From: JABCPE02 sp963520375
GTDB lineage: Bacteria; Bacteroidota; Bacteroidia; Flavobacteriales; Weeksellaceae
Direction: 5' to 3'
Assembly: GCA_963520375.1 (NCBI GenBank)
Contig: CAUQQF010000009.1
Location: 1-64,000, forward strand
DNA: 64,000 nucleotides
The notes below the pieces were generated by a model, which had not been told where the DNA came from, did no database searches, and saw only the letters and a program-made list of their open reading frames with translations. Positions 34,658 through 42,954 of this stretch are shown piece after piece; the stretch's first letter is position 1, and the number at the start of each line of letters is the position of its first letter. Made by a program: the position numbers and the translations under genes.

Positions 34658-36545
34658 TAATCATATAAGTTTTGTAGTTCAACATTTTTATTTTCTCTAA
34701 ATTCAGCAGAGTTATCAGAGTTTCATAGATTTTCTCCTTTTCGTGCCAAAATATTTTTACACTCAGTTCATCAAAAGTAGCTGGATTTTTGGCTAATATT
34801 TCTAAAACCTCATCGGACAAAGTTTTTTCTTTGACTGGATTTTGGGACAGACAAAAACTACATTTTCCGCAATTATCCGAGGATTTTTCTCCAAAATAAG
34901 TTAAAATCATTCTCATTTTACAGAAATCTTTATCTTGGATAAAGTATTTCATTTCCTCCCATTTTTGGATTTTATTTCTCTGGATTTTCTCAAATAAATT
35001 CCAGTATTTTCCTTGAATTTCTCTGCTGTCTCGTGGTCTTAGGAACTTTATGCTGTCGGTGCTTCCGTCCACATATTCCAGCCATTCTTTTTTTTGCAAT
35101 TCCTTTATTCTGTCCTTTATTATCTGCTGACTTACGCCCAGTTTTGCACTCAGGCTTTCTTCGCTGAAAGAAACTTTGTGCGTAGCTATTCCAGAAATAT
35201 TTCTAAGCAATAGTTCTATAAAATACGCATCTTTGGGCGGTAAATCCTCCAACTCTTCGGCTGGGATTTTCAGCTCTATTGTAGAAGGCGATTTATAATT
35301 ATTCCAAAATATAACTTCCTGATTATGAAGAAATCCCAAAACATTTCTAATCTTAGCAAAGGAAATCTTAGTGAAACTCTGCACTTTCTGTAAATCCAGC
35401 TGAAATATCCTCTCCGCAGCCTCCCCATCAGCAATCTGAAATATAGAATAGATGTAGGATATCACCTTCAAATATTGGGTTTTATCTGGAATCTGCGCAG
35501 ACAGCACATCATCCATCTCACCAAGTTCCTGCTTATTCCAAAGCAAAAAAGCATAACTTTCCTGCCCATCTCGCCCTGCTCTTCCTATTTCTTGGTAATA
35601 ATTTTCAACCGAGGAAGATGGCGAATAATGGATAACAAAACGCACATTATCCTTGTCTATTCCCATCCCAAAAGCATTGGTAGAAATCAAAACAAAATCA
35701 TTCCTTTCCTGCCATTTTCTTTGTTTTTCGTTTCGCTCCCTTGCCGAGAGTCCTGCATGATAAAAATCTACATTCTGCAGATTGTTTTCCTTTAAAAATG
35801 CTGTCAGCTCCTCCGCCTCTCTCCTTGTTCGGACATAGACTATTCCAGATATTTTATTGATTTTCAAGAAACTAAGCATTCTTTGGTATTTATCAGAAAT
35901 CTCTTCATGGAAGATGTGAATATTCTCCCTTTTGTAACTTTTCTGAAAAACGCGAACCGAAGACAAGCCTAATTTTTCCTTAATATCAAGAACGACTTTG
36001 GGCGTTGCAGTAGCCGTAAGAGCCAGACAAGGCAGATTCCCTATCGTTTTTCTAAACTCGCTGATATGCTGATAACTCGGCCTAAAATCCTGTCCCCATT
36101 CTGATATACAGTGCGCCTCATCCACCGCAATAAAGGAAAGCGAAACATCCAACATCTTCCTCATAAATAAAGAGTTATGAAGTCGCTCTGGTGAGACATA
36201 CAGTAGTTTAATTTCGCCTGATATTGCCTTTTCGTAGATTTCTTCCTGCTCTGCTTCATCTAGTTCGGAACTAAGATATTCTGCCTCTATCCCCAAATCT
36301 TTCAAATGAGAAACTTGATCTTTCATCAGGGCTAAAAGCGGCGAAATTACCAGACAAGTCCCCTCTAAAACCAATGCAGGAAGCTGATAACAGAGAGACT
36401 TACCTCCACCCGTAGGAAGCAGCGCCAAGGTATCATTTTGCTCTAAAATAGACAAAATAATATCTTCCTGACTCTCCCTAAAAGCATCATAGCCCCAAAA
36501 ACTTTTCAAGGTTTTTAGTAGAATGTCTCGTGTTTCGATAGGCAT
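34650..36545 (-). CDS. recQ: ATP-dependent DNA helicase RecQ
   Basis: 3'-5' superfamily 2 helicase acting in recombination and repair. The 631-residue protein shows motif 0, Walker A LLPTGGGKSLCYQLPAL, DEAHCISEWGQDFRP, ALTATATP, and motifs V-VI in FGMGIDKDNVRFVIHY and YQEIGRAGRDG. The zinc-binding RQC part has CKMRMILTYFGE and CGKCSFC. No C-terminal HRDC domain is evident, consistent with the shorter flavobacterial RecQ. First gene of recQ-fmt-fabH. Bacteroidota often carry more than one recQ. Confidence 0.95.
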   Translation of the reverse strand: MPIETRDILLKTLKSFWGYDAFRESQEDIILSILEQNDTLALLPTGGGKSLCYQLPALVLEGTCLVISPLLALMKDQVSHLKDLGIEAEYLSSELDEAEQEEIYEKAISGEIKLLYVSPERLHNSLFMRKMLDVSLSFIAVDEAHCISEWGQDFRPSYQHISEFRKTIGNLPCLALTATATPKVVLDIKEKLGLSSVRVFQKSYKRENIHIFHEEISDKYQRMLSFLKINKISGIVYVRTRREAEELTAFLKENNLQNVDFYHAGLSARERNEKQRKWQERNDFVLISTNAFGMGIDKDNVRFVIHYSPSSSVENYYQEIGRAGRDGQESYAFLLWNKQELGEMDDVLSAQIPDKTQYLKVISYIYSIFQIADGEAAERIFQLDLQKVQSFTKISFAKIRNVLGFLHNQEVIFWNNYKSPSTIELKIPAEELEDLPPKDAYFIELLLRNISGIATHKVSFSEESLSAKLGVSQQIIKDRIKELQKKEWLEYVDGSTDSIKFLRPRDSREIQGKYWNLFEKIQRNKIQKWEEMKYFIQDKDFCKMRMILTYFGEKSSDNCGKCSFCLSQNPVKEKTLSDEVLEILAKNPATFDELSVKIFWHEKEKIYETLITLLNLEKIKMLNYKTYMINE

Positions 36546-36562
36546 AAATTTATTTTATCTCA

Positions 36563-36570
36563 CAAAAATA
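36563..36570 (-). promoter_or_regulatory. -7 box of the recQ operon
   Basis: Minus-strand TATTTTTG matches TAnnTTTG, 18 bases before the recQ start. Confidence 0.5.
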
Positions 36571-36599
36571 GCAAAAAAGATAAGTTATTTATTTTTACA

Positions 36600-36641
36600 G
36601 AAAGAAAAATGTGTGCTGAGGAAGAAATTTCTCTGCACACA
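36600..36641 (-). terminator. Probable terminator of folK
   Basis: GTGTGC (36612-36617) pairs with GCACAC (36636-36641), extended by GAG/CTC after one mismatch; a T-rich run follows on the minus strand. Confidence 0.6.
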
Positions 36642-36666
36642 ACGAATAAAATTATATCATCAAAAA

Positions 36667-37086
36667 CTACATTTCCAAGTCTAATTCATCTAACAACTTT
36701 CTAGAAAATTCTCTATCATACAAATGTTTATGATGTGGAATTTCTAATCTATCACAACTAAAAACAAGCCCCTCATAAGACACTATATCTATATCTATAA
36801 TCCTATCCCTATATTCCCCAAAAAACTTAGAATCATGGATTCTTCCCATTTCGGTTTCTATTTCTTTGATTTCATCTAAAAGTTTTATGGGCGAATGTGC
36901 TGTCTGCATAGACACCGCAATATTACAGAAAACATTATCACTATCATACTCCACAGGCAAAGTTTTTGAGATTTTGGTCTTTTTAATAATCTTGCCGATC
37001 CTATTTTCCAACTCACTGAGAGCCAATAAAATATTATTTTCTGCGTTTCCTAAATTACTTCCTAGTAACAAAACCACATTATACAT
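36667..37086 (-). CDS. folK: Hydroxymethyldihydropterin pyrophosphokinase
   Basis: Transfers pyrophosphate from ATP to 6-hydroxymethyl-dihydropterin in folate synthesis. The 139-residue protein has LLLGSNLGNAENNILLAL at the N terminus and the ATP/Mg signature RDRIIDIDIVSY with its two Asp, then IPHHKHLYDREFSRKLLDEL. FCNIAVSM and LLDEIKEIETEMGR are also family-typical. Divergent from sppA. The downstream product feeds folate and thus purN and fmt, encoded elsewhere in the window. Confidence 0.94.
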   Translation of the reverse strand: MYNVVLLLGSNLGNAENNILLALSELENRIGKIIKKTKISKTLPVEYDSDNVFCNIAVSMQTAHSPIKLLDEIKEIETEMGRIHDSKFFGEYRDRIIDIDIVSYEGLVFSCDRLEIPHHKHLYDREFSRKLLDELDLEM

Positions 37087-37099
37087 TACTAACTATTTG

Positions 37100-37107
37100 T
37101 AAATTTG
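37100..37107 (+). promoter_or_regulatory. -7 box of sppA
   Basis: TAAATTTG matches TAnnTTTG, 26 bases before the sppA ATG. Confidence 0.5.
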
Positions 37108-37133
37108 TAAAATTTTAAACTTTATTTTTATTT

Positions 37134-38891
37134 ATGAAAAATTTCATCAAAACTGTTCTTGCAAATGTCGTTGCATTATTCATCGCTGGTATTTTGCTGC
37201 CTTTTTTCCTGCTTTTTGTGATTATCATCATCGGAAGCATGTCCAGCGCAGACAAAGATATCAAAATTAAAGAAAACTCAGTTCTTACGATTGATTTTAA
37301 ATCCAAAGTTGTGGAACATGAGAACGAAAGCGAGTCTTCTATATTTGAGATAAAAGAAGATGCTGAACTAAAATACCAAGATATCCTCAATGCCATAGAA
37401 ACGGCGAAAAACGATGATAAAATCAAGGGAATCAGTATAGAACTAGATGACATAGATGCTGGGATTACGCAGATAGATGACATCCGAAAAAGTCTGGAAG
37501 ATTTTAAGAAAAGTAAAAAATTTGTCTATGCTTACGGGAACAATGTAAGCCAAGCATCCTACTATCTAGGTTCGGTGGCTGACCAATATTTCCTCAATCC
37601 TGTAGGAGGAATAGAGCTAAAAGGGCTTTCCACAGAAGTGATTTTCCTAAAAGAATTTGCTGAAAAATACGGAATTAACATCAATGTCATCCGTCATGGA
37701 AATTTCAAATCTGCTGTAGAACCTTTCCTCAGAAACGAAATGTCTCCAGAAAACAAAGAGCAGATGACTACCCTTCTAAATGACACTTGGGGAGATATTT
37801 CCTCTAAAATCATCCAATCTAGAAAACTAGACCCTACGGAATTCAAAACCGTGGTTGATAGTCTATACGCTACAATTCCTGACCTGAGCCTAAAATATAA
37901 ACTTGCTGACAAATTAGTTCAAAAATCTGAATACGAAGAGATTATAAAAAACAAACTAAATGTTGGTAAAGATGAAAAACTAAACAAAGTTTCTATCAGA
38001 AATTATGCTTTTTCCCACGCAGATACTAAAACAAACGATAATAAAATCGCTGTCCTATACGCCTCTGGAACTATCTACAATGGAAACAGATACAGTGACA
38101 TCTATTCCGAAAGATACATCCAGTATATCAAGGATTTAGCCCAAGATGACAACATCAAAGCTGTGGTTCTCCGCGTAAACTCACCTGGTGGAAGCGCCAA
38201 TGCTTCTGATGAAATCTTGTATGAACTTCAACAACTGAAACAAAAGAAACCTCTAATCATTTCATTTGGGGATTATGCTGCTTCTGGCGGATACTACATC
38301 TCCATGGCTGGGGACAGGATTTTTGCCCAAAACAATACCATCACAGGTTCTATCGGGGTTTTTGGGGTAATTCCTGATGCTAAAAACCTAGCGAACCGAA
38401 ATGGTATTTACTCTGATGTGGTTTCTACCAATGCCAATTCAAACATGATGTCGCCTTTTTCAGGAATTTCTTCGGGGACACTTGCTATCACACAGAGAAG
38501 TGTAGTAAATACCTACAATCGTTTTGTGCATTTTGTTTCCAAAAATAGAAAGAAAACTTTCGAAGAAATAGATGCCGTAGGAAGCGGAAGAGTTTGGTCT
38601 GGAAAAAGAGCCAAAGAAATAGGACTGGTGGATGAAATAGGTTCTCTAAATGATGCCATAAAATACGCTGCAAGCAAGGCAAATATAGCGGAATATGAAG
38701 CCGTAAGCTATCCTACAAAAGTAGATAAATTCGAGCAGATAATGAGCAGCCTGAAACAGGAAAACATAACTACAAACTATGTAAAATCCCAAATGGGCGA
38801 AGAAAACTACCAGCTCTTTAAGGTTTTTGCTGACCAAAATTTCAGAAACAGCATACAGATGACCATGCCCTACATCATTAGAATTAAATAA
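37134..38891 (+). CDS. sppA: Signal peptide peptidase SppA, 67K type
   Basis: Membrane-bound Ser/Lys protease that degrades cleaved signal peptides. The 585-residue protein has one N-terminal membrane segment (residues 10-36) and two crotonase-like halves. The first (about 50-270) carries YYLGSVADQYFLNPVGGIELKGLS with the region of the catalytic Lys. The second (about 300-560) has LRVNSPGGSANASDE and GDYAASGGYYISMAGDRI with the nucleophile Ser. This tandem form is the long E. coli type. Monocistronic, ending at a strong hairpin. Confidence 0.95.
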   Translation: MKNFIKTVLANVVALFIAGILLPFFLLFVIIIIGSMSSADKDIKIKENSVLTIDFKSKVVEHENESESSIFEIKEDAELKYQDILNAIETAKNDDKIKGISIELDDIDAGITQIDDIRKSLEDFKKSKKFVYAYGNNVSQASYYLGSVADQYFLNPVGGIELKGLSTEVIFLKEFAEKYGININVIRHGNFKSAVEPFLRNEMSPENKEQMTTLLNDTWGDISSKIIQSRKLDPTEFKTVVDSLYATIPDLSLKYKLADKLVQKSEYEEIIKNKLNVGKDEKLNKVSIRNYAFSHADTKTNDNKIAVLYASGTIYNGNRYSDIYSERYIQYIKDLAQDDNIKAVVLRVNSPGGSANASDEILYELQQLKQKKPLIISFGDYAASGGYYISMAGDRIFAQNNTITGSIGVFGVIPDAKNLANRNGIYSDVVSTNANSNMMSPFSGISSGTLAITQRSVVNTYNRFVHFVSKNRKKTFEEIDAVGSGRVWSGKRAKEIGLVDEIGSLNDAIKYAASKANIAEYEAVSYPTKVDKFEQIMSSLKQENITTNYVKSQMGEENYQLFKVFADQNFRNSIQMTMPYIIRIK

Positions 38892-38896
38892 AAACA

Positions 38897-38930
38897 AAAA
38901 ACGGTGCCTGATAATATCAAGCACCGTTTC
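38897..38930. terminator. Bidirectional terminator
   Basis: AAACGGTGC (38899-38907) pairs with GCACCGTTT (38921-38929), and the loop adds TGATA/TATCA. It stands between sppA and the converging gene at 38956. Confidence 0.9.
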
Positions 38931-38955
38931 CATTTACAATAAAGTTTAAAATTGA

Positions 38956-40080
38956 TTAAAATTCTATATCATCTGCTACTCCACCGCCCATTTCTTTTGA
39001 GAATTTTTCTGCGTATTCTCTTTGTTTTTGTTCTTGGTAGCGCAGCATTTTTTCGATGTTACCCATATTAGCCATCCATTTCATGGCTACAGACTGAAAA
39101 TCTCCCAAGGAAATCCCATAATTGTCCTGTATCCACTGAGCGCCATCTAGCCCTGCTTCATATGCCGCCTGACGAGCACCACACAATTCATAGTAGAACG
39201 CTTCATCATTTTGGATTTTAGCAAGATAGTCTCCTTCTTGATTAGATTCTTTTACAGAATCATTGAATTTAGGGTGAGTATCTGCACTTCCATAATACTG
39301 CCCGTAGAGAGACATCACAGCCATAGTCTGGTCCTGCTGCATTCTCTTTACCCAGAGCTGGTTAGCTTCATCCCAAACAGGCATATCAACTCCCAATCTC
39401 TTACAAACCTCTTCTGCTGACATTCCATTAGTCATTTTAGAGGCTGCCGCTGCGTAGTCTTGCAGAGAAATACCATGTATAGGCTGCAGCATAGGATTGC
39501 TGTCATCATGAGCCATATTCATGTAAGGATTCTCAAAAGAAGTATCATACTCCTCTCCATTTTCATCATAATTCTCTAAGAAATCATCGCTTTCTCCATT
39601 AAACTCGCCTGAGTTTTTGATGATAGCATCATTGTTTTTCTTAAGTTGAGCTTGTTCCTCTGGTGTCCCTCTCTTTCCTGCTGCACGCATCTCGATAAGC
39701 ACCTTATACCCATCATCCATCAATCCTTTATAGAACTCAAAGAATCTGATAGTTGCTTTGAGAAGAGAGTCATTTCCGTTATAAGCTCCCAGCTGTTTTA
39801 CCTCTGCGATATAATCTTCCAAATCCTCTTTCCACTGAAGACGCACTTTTTCTGCTCGGGCATAGTCTTTGGCATCCATAGCTGCATTCATATCCGCCAT
39901 GTTGTCTTCACATTTATTCGCTACACACATCAGCTCGTTATTATACTCTATGGCATTGTCAAAGCTTCCTTTTGCATAGTATACGCCTTCCTCTTCATCA
40001 TATCCTCTTTTTTCTGGCTGATTTTTAGGCTGGTTATCTTCTACAAGGTCTTGAACTTTTTTAAAAAGATTTTTAAACAT
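38956..40080 (-). CDS. Uncharacterised two-domain protein, paralogue of the next gene
   Basis: A 374-residue acidic, probably helical cytoplasmic protein of unknown function. Residues 1-165 form a domain shared with the neighbour at 40127: MFKNLFK-x-VQDLV, EEGVYYAKGSFD, DYARAEKVRLQWKED and the identical IEMRAAGKRGTPEEQAQLK. It weakly recalls Leptospira LIC11966-type surface proteins. Residues 190-374 are a second domain with NPMLQPIHGISLQDYAAAASKM, WVKRMQQDQTMAV and YGISLGDFQSVAMKWM, found alone or with other partners in Bacteroidota (possibly DUF6620; not certain). No signal peptide. Confidence 0.8.
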   Translation of the reverse strand: MFKNLFKKVQDLVEDNQPKNQPEKRGYDEEEGVYYAKGSFDNAIEYNNELMCVANKCEDNMADMNAAMDAKDYARAEKVRLQWKEDLEDYIAEVKQLGAYNGNDSLLKATIRFFEFYKGLMDDGYKVLIEMRAAGKRGTPEEQAQLKKNNDAIIKNSGEFNGESDDFLENYDENGEEYDTSFENPYMNMAHDDSNPMLQPIHGISLQDYAAAASKMTNGMSAEEVCKRLGVDMPVWDEANQLWVKRMQQDQTMAVMSLYGQYYGSADTHPKFNDSVKESNQEGDYLAKIQNDEAFYYELCGARQAAYEAGLDGAQWIQDNYGISLGDFQSVAMKWMANMGNIEKMLRYQEQKQREYAEKFSKEMGGGVADDIEF

Positions 40081-40126
40081 AATTTTTTCTTTTTTTTGAA
40101 ACCTTAAAAATTATTCAAGATTATTT

Positions 40127-40639
40127 TTAGTCATCCTCGTACTTTTCAAGGAACTCATCAGAAACTTCATTCAGTTTATCTGTAAAACGCTGTATCAGAT
40201 TATTATTGTTTTTCAGCTGAGCTTGTTCTTCTGGTGTTCCTCTCTTTCCTGCTGCACGCATTTCGATAAGCACTTTATACCCATTGTCCATCAAACGGTC
40301 ATACTCATCCAAGAACGCAATAGCAGCATCCATCAGCATAGTATCTCCTTTGTATGGCCCTAATTTTCTAACCTGCTCTTTGTAAGTTTTCACATCTTCT
40401 TTCCACTGAAGACGCACTTTTTCTGCACGAGCATAGTCTTTGTCATCCATGGCATCATTCATATCATCCATGTTGTCATGATTTCCGTTTGTGATGCAGA
40501 TAATTTCGTTATTATATTCTACTTCATCATCAAAACTACCTTTAGCATAATATACTCCTTCTTCTGCATCATAACCTCCTTTTGGTTCATCATTTCCACC
40601 TACTAGGTCTTGTACTGTTTTAAAAAGATTTTTAAACAT
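40127..40639 (-). CDS. Uncharacterised single-domain paralogue
   Basis: A 170-residue protein equivalent to the first domain of the neighbouring 374-residue protein, without its C-terminal domain. The two share EEGVYYAKGSFD, DKDYARAEKVRLQWKEDV and IEMRAAGKRGTPEEQAQLK, and the DNA under the last motif is also nearly identical, so the duplication is fairly recent or kept uniform by conversion. Only 46 bases separate the genes. The product is very acidic and lacks a signal peptide. First gene of the pair, with a -7 box at 40686-40693. Function unknown. Confidence 0.8.
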   Translation of the reverse strand: MFKNLFKTVQDLVGGNDEPKGGYDAEEGVYYAKGSFDDEVEYNNEIICITNGNHDNMDDMNDAMDDKDYARAEKVRLQWKEDVKTYKEQVRKLGPYKGDTMLMDAAIAFLDEYDRLMDNGYKVLIEMRAAGKRGTPEEQAQLKNNNNLIQRFTDKLNEVSDEFLEKYEDD

Positions 40640-40685
40640 AACTTTAATTTTTTTTGGTTAATAAATATTTTAATTTTCAATGGAA

Positions 40686-40693
40686 CAAATGTA
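40686..40693 (-). promoter_or_regulatory. -7 box of the paralogue pair
   Basis: Minus-strand TACATTTG matches TAnnTTTG, 46 bases before the start of the gene at 40639. Confidence 0.5.
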
Positions 40694-40723
40694 TAAACTT
40701 ACTTTATCCCTCCAATAAAAACA

Positions 40724-40798
40724 GCGTCTACAAAGCGTCTACAAACTTTTAAATTTGTTATAAAATATTGATTTTCAATTAAATATTTTGTAGACACC
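40724..40798. repeat. Tandem and inverted 11-bp motif GCGTCTACAAA
   Basis: GCGTCTACAAA occurs twice in direct tandem (40724-40734 and 40735-40745). An inverted, one-base-different copy TTTGTAGACACC lies at 40787-40798. The spacer is AT-rich. A close relative of the tandem pair is found at 52357-52378. The layout suggests a protein-binding or recombination site upstream of the 40127 gene and downstream of the gene at 40871. Confidence 0.7.
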
Positions 40799-40870
40799 TA
40801 ATTTCATAACCAAGTTATCTTTATTTTATCTTTTAAATGCAAATGAAATTTAAAAACTATATTTCTAATT

Positions 40871-41818
40871 TTATTTGCATTTATTTTTCATTTCGGACAA
40901 ATTTTTCTCAAATTCATCAGAAGGGATTCCTTTTGCACCAAAATTTTCTAACATTCCAACCGCCAACTGAAGATAATCACCATCCAACTGAGCTAATTCT
41001 GCTATGATTTTTCGGTATAAATCTGGTTTTTCATCAAGATTAAACTCAGCATAAACCTGCATATCGCTCATTTCTCTATAAAAAACTTTTTTGTTCGCCT
41101 CGGCAAGTACTGGCACCGTATCAGCTAAAACCTTCCATATAGCGGCTCTCCATAAGAAATAAACCAAAAATTTTTCTTCCGATACCGCATTACTGCTGGA
41201 AATTTTTTCATAAAATTCTTCCTCCTTTTTGGTTTTTTCTTCAGCAAAATCCTTCGCTACAAACTCATATTCTCGCATTTTATCACTCGGCACGAATGTA
41301 TTCTGCGTCTGGCAATATGGACAGGTTATATAAGTCGAAATAAAATACAACTCCTTGATTTCCAAACCAGCACCACACTGAGAACAGTGAAAATTATCCT
41401 TCACAGCATTATATTCCTCTATTATTTCACGGAGTTTTTCCTCTGCAGAAGGCTCTTTCACATGACTCTCAATGCTATCCGAGAGGTCTCTCATCTTGTC
41501 TTTCCATTTTTCAAAATCATCATGGATTTTTCTGAACCATTTCTCCTGAAGTTCTCCTTCTGGTGTTTGCGCCTCGTAAAAAGAAGGTTCATAAGGCTTT
41601 ATCTGCTGTTTAAAAACATCCTCGGCTTTGTCTATAATTCCATTAAACTGTCCCTTTACCCCCATCAGGAAATTACCAAAACTGCGTTTATATGGGTCTG
41701 TATCCTCATCATAAATCTCCTGCATAGCATCGCGGGTTTCCTTTGCTAAGGACTCTGCTCTCTCTGTAAGTTTCTCTATAAAAACTCTAAATCTTTGCTC
41801 TAAATCATTCATATTCAT
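40871..41818 (-). CDS. Uncharacterised zinc-ribbon protein
   Basis: A 315-residue cytoplasmic protein I do not recognise. The N-terminal 135 residues are charged and probably coiled-coil (LTERAESLAKETRDAMQEI). A four-cysteine zinc ribbon follows at about 143-165 (HCSQCGAGLEI ... ITCPYCQTQNTF). The C-terminal 130 residues are helical with FLVYFLWRAAIWKVLAD. No catalytic motif is visible. It lies upstream, in the same orientation, of the duplicated pair at 38956-40639, but the 230-base gap between them holds a promoter box and a repeat, so they need not share a transcript. Confidence 0.75.
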   Translation of the reverse strand: MNMNDLEQRFRVFIEKLTERAESLAKETRDAMQEIYDEDTDPYKRSFGNFLMGVKGQFNGIIDKAEDVFKQQIKPYEPSFYEAQTPEGELQEKWFRKIHDDFEKWKDKMRDLSDSIESHVKEPSAEEKLREIIEEYNAVKDNFHCSQCGAGLEIKELYFISTYITCPYCQTQNTFVPSDKMREYEFVAKDFAEEKTKKEEEFYEKISSSNAVSEEKFLVYFLWRAAIWKVLADTVPVLAEANKKVFYREMSDMQVYAEFNLDEKPDLYRKIIAELAQLDGDYLQLAVGMLENFGAKGIPSDEFEKNLSEMKNKCK

Positions 41819-41866
41819 TTATTTATATTTTTATTACAAATTTTTCCTTTTATCTATTATTCAAAT

Positions 41867-41889
41867 AAACCGAGATTTCTCTCGGTTTT
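41867..41889. terminator. Hairpin, possible weak terminator
   Basis: AAACCGAGA (41867-41875) pairs perfectly with TCTCGGTTT (41880-41888) over a TTTC loop. It lies past the DUF302 gene, but the following minus-strand run is only moderately T-rich. Confidence 0.55.
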
Positions 41890-41910
41890 ATACTTATTGT
41901 ATGTTATTTT

Positions 41911-42360
41911 CTATTTCATAACGCTTTCGGCTATTATTTTCCCCATTGCTATGTCTATTTTTTGGGTAATCTGCTCTACTCTTTCAAGTTTATAATCCGA
42001 TACTAAAAGACTGACAAATTTATATCTTACCCAAACCACTTTGTTTTCTTCATAGACCAAAACTTTCAGCGGCAGCTCTATCGCTACTTTGGGGTTTTCC
42101 TGCATCAGGCTGGTTCCCACCTTAGGATTTCCCACCACCAAAACCGTGGCTGGCAAAAGGGTTTCTTTCACTTTCTTCGCAGCTTTTGTGTGGTCTATTT
42201 CCGCAAAAATTGCGATATTATTGGCTTTAAAATTCTTCTTTAACCTCCTAATTGTTTGTTTAAAATCATATTGGCTTTTTGTCGTAAAAGATGAATAATC
42301 TTCCGATTGCGCAGAAAAACTCACCGATATAAACAACGAAATAAAAAATAATATTCTCAT
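41911..42360 (-). CDS. Exported DUF302-family protein
   Basis: A signal peptide (residues 1-17, ending SFSAQS) leads into a DUF302 domain. Family features are YDFKQTIRRLKKNFKANNIAIFAEIDHTKAAKKV, then ATVLVVGNPKVGTSLMQENPKVAIELPLKVLVYE. This fold binds small ligands or metal in other members, but its biochemical role is not established. At 149 residues it is a single domain. It is the last gene of a five-gene run beginning with purM and starts 11 bases after purN, yet nothing links it functionally to purines. Confidence 0.85.
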   Translation of the reverse strand: MRILFFISLFISVSFSAQSEDYSSFTTKSQYDFKQTIRRLKKNFKANNIAIFAEIDHTKAAKKVKETLLPATVLVVGNPKVGTSLMQENPKVAIELPLKVLVYEENKVVWVRYKFVSLLVSDYKLERVEQITQKIDIAMGKIIAESVMK

Positions 42361-42371
42361 AATTTTTAACT

Positions 42372-42941
42372 TTAATTCATTTGTTCCAAAACCTTTTTTA
42401 TCGCCTTTGGGAAAATCTCGTATTCTACTTTATGCACTTTCTCTGCGAGTTTTTCAGGCGTATCTACTTCACTTACGGCAACTTTCCCTTGCAGAATGAT
42501 TTTGCCCTCATCTATCCCAGCCGTTACGAAATGCACTGTGGCTCCGCTTTCCTTCTCTTTAGCACCTATTACAGCCGTATGGACATGCATTCCCCACATT
42601 CCCTTTCCCCCAAATTTGGGCAGAAGCGCAGGATGAATATTGATAATTTTACCAGCATATTTTTTTGCAAAATCTTCAGTGATGATAGATAGAAATCCCG
42701 CCAAAACTATCAAATCTGTGTCCTTTGGGAGGATTTTTTCTAAATTTTCACAGAAATCTTTTCCTCTCTTTATCAAATGATGAGGAATCTGGTGTTTTTC
42801 GGCACGAACCAAAGCATAGCAGTCCCTATCCGCAACCACCATGCTTACTTTTGCGTTAGGAATTTCTCCGTTTTGGATGCATTCCAATATCCTTTCCAAA
42901 TTGGTTCCTGAGCCAGAAGCCAAAACTACGATGTTTTTCAT
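42372..42941 (-). CDS. purN: Phosphoribosylglycinamide formyltransferase
   Basis: Formylates GAR with 10-formyl-tetrahydrofolate in purine synthesis step 3. The 189-residue protein has the phosphate-binding VLASGSGTNLERIL, then LAGFLSIITEDFAKKYAGKIINIHPALLPKFGGKGMWG with the catalytic Asn-His pair and His/Asp further on (GATVHFVTAGIDEGKIILQ). Standard length. Fourth gene of the purM-HD-phosphatase-purN-DUF302 run, with gaps of 13 and 11 bases on either side. Confidence 0.96.
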   Translation of the reverse strand: MKNIVVLASGSGTNLERILECIQNGEIPNAKVSMVVADRDCYALVRAEKHQIPHHLIKRGKDFCENLEKILPKDTDLIVLAGFLSIITEDFAKKYAGKIINIHPALLPKFGGKGMWGMHVHTAVIGAKEKESGATVHFVTAGIDEGKIILQGKVAVSEVDTPEKLAEKVHKVEYEIFPKAIKKVLEQMN

Positions 42942-42954
42942 TTCTTTGATTTTG

